A stretch of 49,263 nt of DNA from Spirochaetaceae bacterium. Its GTDB lineage: Bacteria; Spirochaetota; Spirochaetia; Treponematales; Treponemataceae. The notes beneath the pieces are model-generated. The model worked only from the letters and a program-made list of their open reading frames with translations. It was not told the DNA's origin and ran no database searches. Made by a program: the position numbers and the translations under genes. Below are positions 48,801-49,263 of this stretch, one piece after another; positions within the stretch are counted from its first letter, which is position 1; every line of letters starts with the position of its first letter. The stretch lies in the NCBI GenBank assembly GCA_017936665.1, contig JAGBFB010000002.1, positions 1-49,263 of the forward strand, read 5' to 3'.

Positions 48801-49115
48801 AAAAGTATACTCAGTTCCAGTTCTCAAACCTGATACAGTAAAAGTTGTTACTGATTTTCCTAAACTAATAGGACTTGCTAAAATTCCTTCAGCAGGATTC
48901 ATACTGATTTGAACCCCTGCAAAATCCGAATCTGTTGGATTTATCCAATTTAAGACAGCATTTTCATTCACTGCACTTACTACAAAAGTAGATACTTCTG
49001 CTGGTGGTGTTGTATCTGTAGTTACTTCTGACTCTGGATCTTTACATCCAACAAAACAGAACATTAAACTTATTGCCACAATAATAGTAACAATCCACGA
49101 AAAATGTTTTTTCAT
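45822..49115 (-). CDS. DGR target lipoprotein with two variable repeats
   Basis: 1,097 residues from ATG 49115 (GAGGAG upstream). The lipoprotein signal ends in FVGC (Cys24). Two fibronectin-III-like domains follow (about 38-128 and 155-250) with a Gly/Ser linker. Then come three DUF1566/C-type-lectin-like modules (about 260-485, 595-795 and 895-1097), each with GWYLP and WSSS motifs, joined by two Ig/IPT-like domains (about 495-590 and 800-890). Modules 2 and 3 end in VR1 and VR2; module 1 has a diverged, fixed equivalent (FWSSSVPTAPGQ). It is probably a surface adhesin or receptor with two diversified binding faces, like TvpA of T. denticola in concept. Confidence 0.92.
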   Translation of the reverse strand: MKKHFSWIVTIIVAISLMFCFVGCKDPESEVTTDTTPPAEVSTFVVSAVNENAVLNWINPTDSDFAGVQISMNPAEGILASPISLGKSVTTFTVSGLRTGTEYTFTVKTYDNSLNYSTGTSRAVSITANGSGENDDPSGGGSSGGENTQPENTDTTPPAQVTNLTAVYSAEQLQITVSWTNPQDTDFAGTVIDYGKTSSSEKTTLTFDKSYSSAVIQGIAADDSEYSISVKTKDTTGNLSEATNTTIIAKNDEIVVPEGLRTGDYVLTDKTYVRKEYFSELTQEERAKIFGIVLITDSNIPLILGTQFSTNESKWTASPIGIDTYLAEITTGISGSSSYGYTFTGDLDGSDNWEYICSVDDATAKGSQVASMYPAFYLTNIYASYADLTGTDFADGWYLPAISELYQMHKNISTIKSSLANLEITLPYTYDDTLGEYTCRGFWSSSVPTAPGQTAYKLDYYTGKIENVDRGTNSNYVWAFHKFSNEFKCYEYSDAQIANVELETSTIGETYTGTISVRITGENLLAYDITSQDSNIFNVNYVSNTEATAKLKINNSVGSHLVTINCGTASGCASYNVVESNKCFSVGDILFTDGTKMKAEDVQYGVPDEQISKAFGVIASTTYGGITGKAVGLQKSSSTLQWAPSGTTGYNRNFTEIQGTATSGDMDGSDNWAEICKVDTEGTVYPATNYPAFNFANTYGITAGLTGTDYKNGWYLPSIAELYQVYGNKTVIQEGLTAAGGFTIGTSYYWSSSQYSSGNKYAYLLNFNNGDVYYGDGKNDNNDVLVLQAFNCEQFNNYEVTTTPSITSVEIETAGEGYTGDLVVTITGNNLKGHPVTCSDASFENVKYVSDTEVTATITCTGTVVTSYITVTCGSSSSTGTVKVLSSANCFSSENIGDIVLSDGSFVTKENFNSNTMTPIAVVVGVKNNGGQAIGVGLQKSSSTLQWAPSGTTGYNTNFTEIQGTTESGDMDGSDNWEYICSIDPTGSVDAATNYPAFNFANTYGTTAGLTSTDYADGWYLPSIAELYQVYGNKTVIQEGLTAAGGFTLGTSYYWSSSQYSSSYKGAYRLSFYYGSVGSYYKSVNYDVLVLQAFNAQ
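45839..45953 (-). repeat. DGR variable repeat VR2 (C-terminal)
   Basis: 115 bases, residues 1055-1093 of the target. Hand alignment to the TR gives 20 substitutions, all at TR adenines, plus one T-to-G (read on minus) that VR1 shares. Asn codons of the TR become Ser, Tyr, Gly, Val and Asp codons. There are no stops. Confidence 0.95.
45839..46310 (-). repeat. Duplicated module block, copy 2
   Basis: VR2 and about 355 bases on its 5' (sense) side are very similar at the DNA level to 46751-47225, with long identical runs such as the segment around 46016-46071. This implies recent duplication or gene conversion of a whole diversified module. Confidence 0.85.
46751..46868 (-). repeat. DGR variable repeat VR1 (internal)
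   Basis: 118 bases, residues 750-789. It aligns to the TR with 13 adenine substitutions, the same single non-adenine difference as VR2, and one extra codon in the AAC run. The reading frame continues for 308 residues after it. Confidence 0.93.
46751..47225 (-). repeat. Duplicated module block, copy 1
   Basis: Partner of 45839-46310. Differences between the copies lie in short clusters, while most of the block is identical by eye. Confidence 0.85.
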
Positions 49116-49163
49116 AAAATTCACTCCTCTACCCAAATTTTTGGCATTTTTTTTGTAAAAAAA

Positions 49164-49206
49164 AACGACAAAAAAACTGCACCATAGGCACAGTTTTTTT
49201 GTCGTT
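49164..49206 (-). terminator. Intrinsic terminator upstream of the DGR target gene
   Basis: A perfect 16-bp stem (49164-49179 with 49191-49206) with an 11-base loop is followed on minus by a run of nine T. It either ends the gene beyond the window edge or acts as an attenuator in the leader of the target gene, whose ATG is 48 bases on. No clear promoter is visible between it and the ATG. Confidence 0.75.
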
Positions 49207-49263
49207 AAATTTCTTTGTATATTTATTTGTTAAAAGATAATTATCCTTGAATTGAATTGAATT

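Noticed and set aside
49249-49263. Pentanucleotide TTGAA repeat at the window edge as a phase-variation tract
   Set aside because: Only three units, cut by the window end and without visible gene context.

Overview
The window is AT-rich bacterial chromosome with short intergenic gaps, and most of it is ordinary housekeeping sequence. Gene content and style suggest a host-associated spirochaete of the Treponema group. The signs are an oadGAB sodium pump operon, lipoproteins built from formylglycine-enzyme-like, InlB-like and DUF1566 modules, several secreted proteins of no known family, and a diversity-generating retroelement (DGR) of the layout known from Treponema. This assignment is an inference from content; there is no rRNA here to confirm it.

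Layout: 1-140 is the right end of an IS3-family element. 175-3895 (minus) is the oxaloacetate decarboxylase-type Na+ pump oadG-oadA-oadB with its own promoter. 3981-7445 (minus) holds mutS2 and rsgA. 7548-7743 carries tRNA-Gln(CUG) and tRNA-Glu(CUC), each with a terminator. 7793-12744 holds a TerB-like gene (minus) and then, on plus, a hypothetical gene, pgeF/yfiH and argS. 12936-22155 (minus) holds a nadE whose glutaminase cysteine is replaced by Phe, a secreted TPR-like protein, a membrane-anchored ParB-domain protein, a class A penicillin-binding protein, a GC-rich structured RNA candidate, a secreted PEGA-like protein, an M23 peptidase, a small membrane protein and a 56-residue 2[4Fe-4S] ferredoxin. 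22279-24732 (plus) holds an AAA+ ATPase and deoC.

25115-27943 (minus) is a large lipoprotein with two InlB-type repeats and two formylglycine-enzyme-like domains. It is flanked by two related non-coding repeats. A run of nine G lies inside its promoter spacer, which makes it a strong candidate for phase variation. 28603-33495 holds gap, a YegP-like gene, a SpoT-like hydrolase and valS. 33593-39369 (plus) holds sbcD, sbcC and pncB. 39371-43595 (minus) holds a TtcA-like gene and yajC-secD-secF.

43670-49115 (minus) is the most notable region: a complete DGR cassette in the order target, avd, template repeat (TR), reverse transcriptase. The target is a lipoprotein of about 1,097 residues with two fibronectin-III-like domains and three DUF1566/C-type-lectin-like modules. 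Two of these modules end in a variable repeat (VR). VR2 is at the C terminus and VR1 is internal, about 305 residues earlier. Aligned by hand to the TR, all differences except one fall on TR adenines (20 in VR2, 13 in VR1). The one exception is shared by both VRs, and VR1 also has one extra codon. The system would diversify two binding faces on one surface protein from a single template. With the phase-variable lipoprotein, the window holds two separate mechanisms for surface variation.
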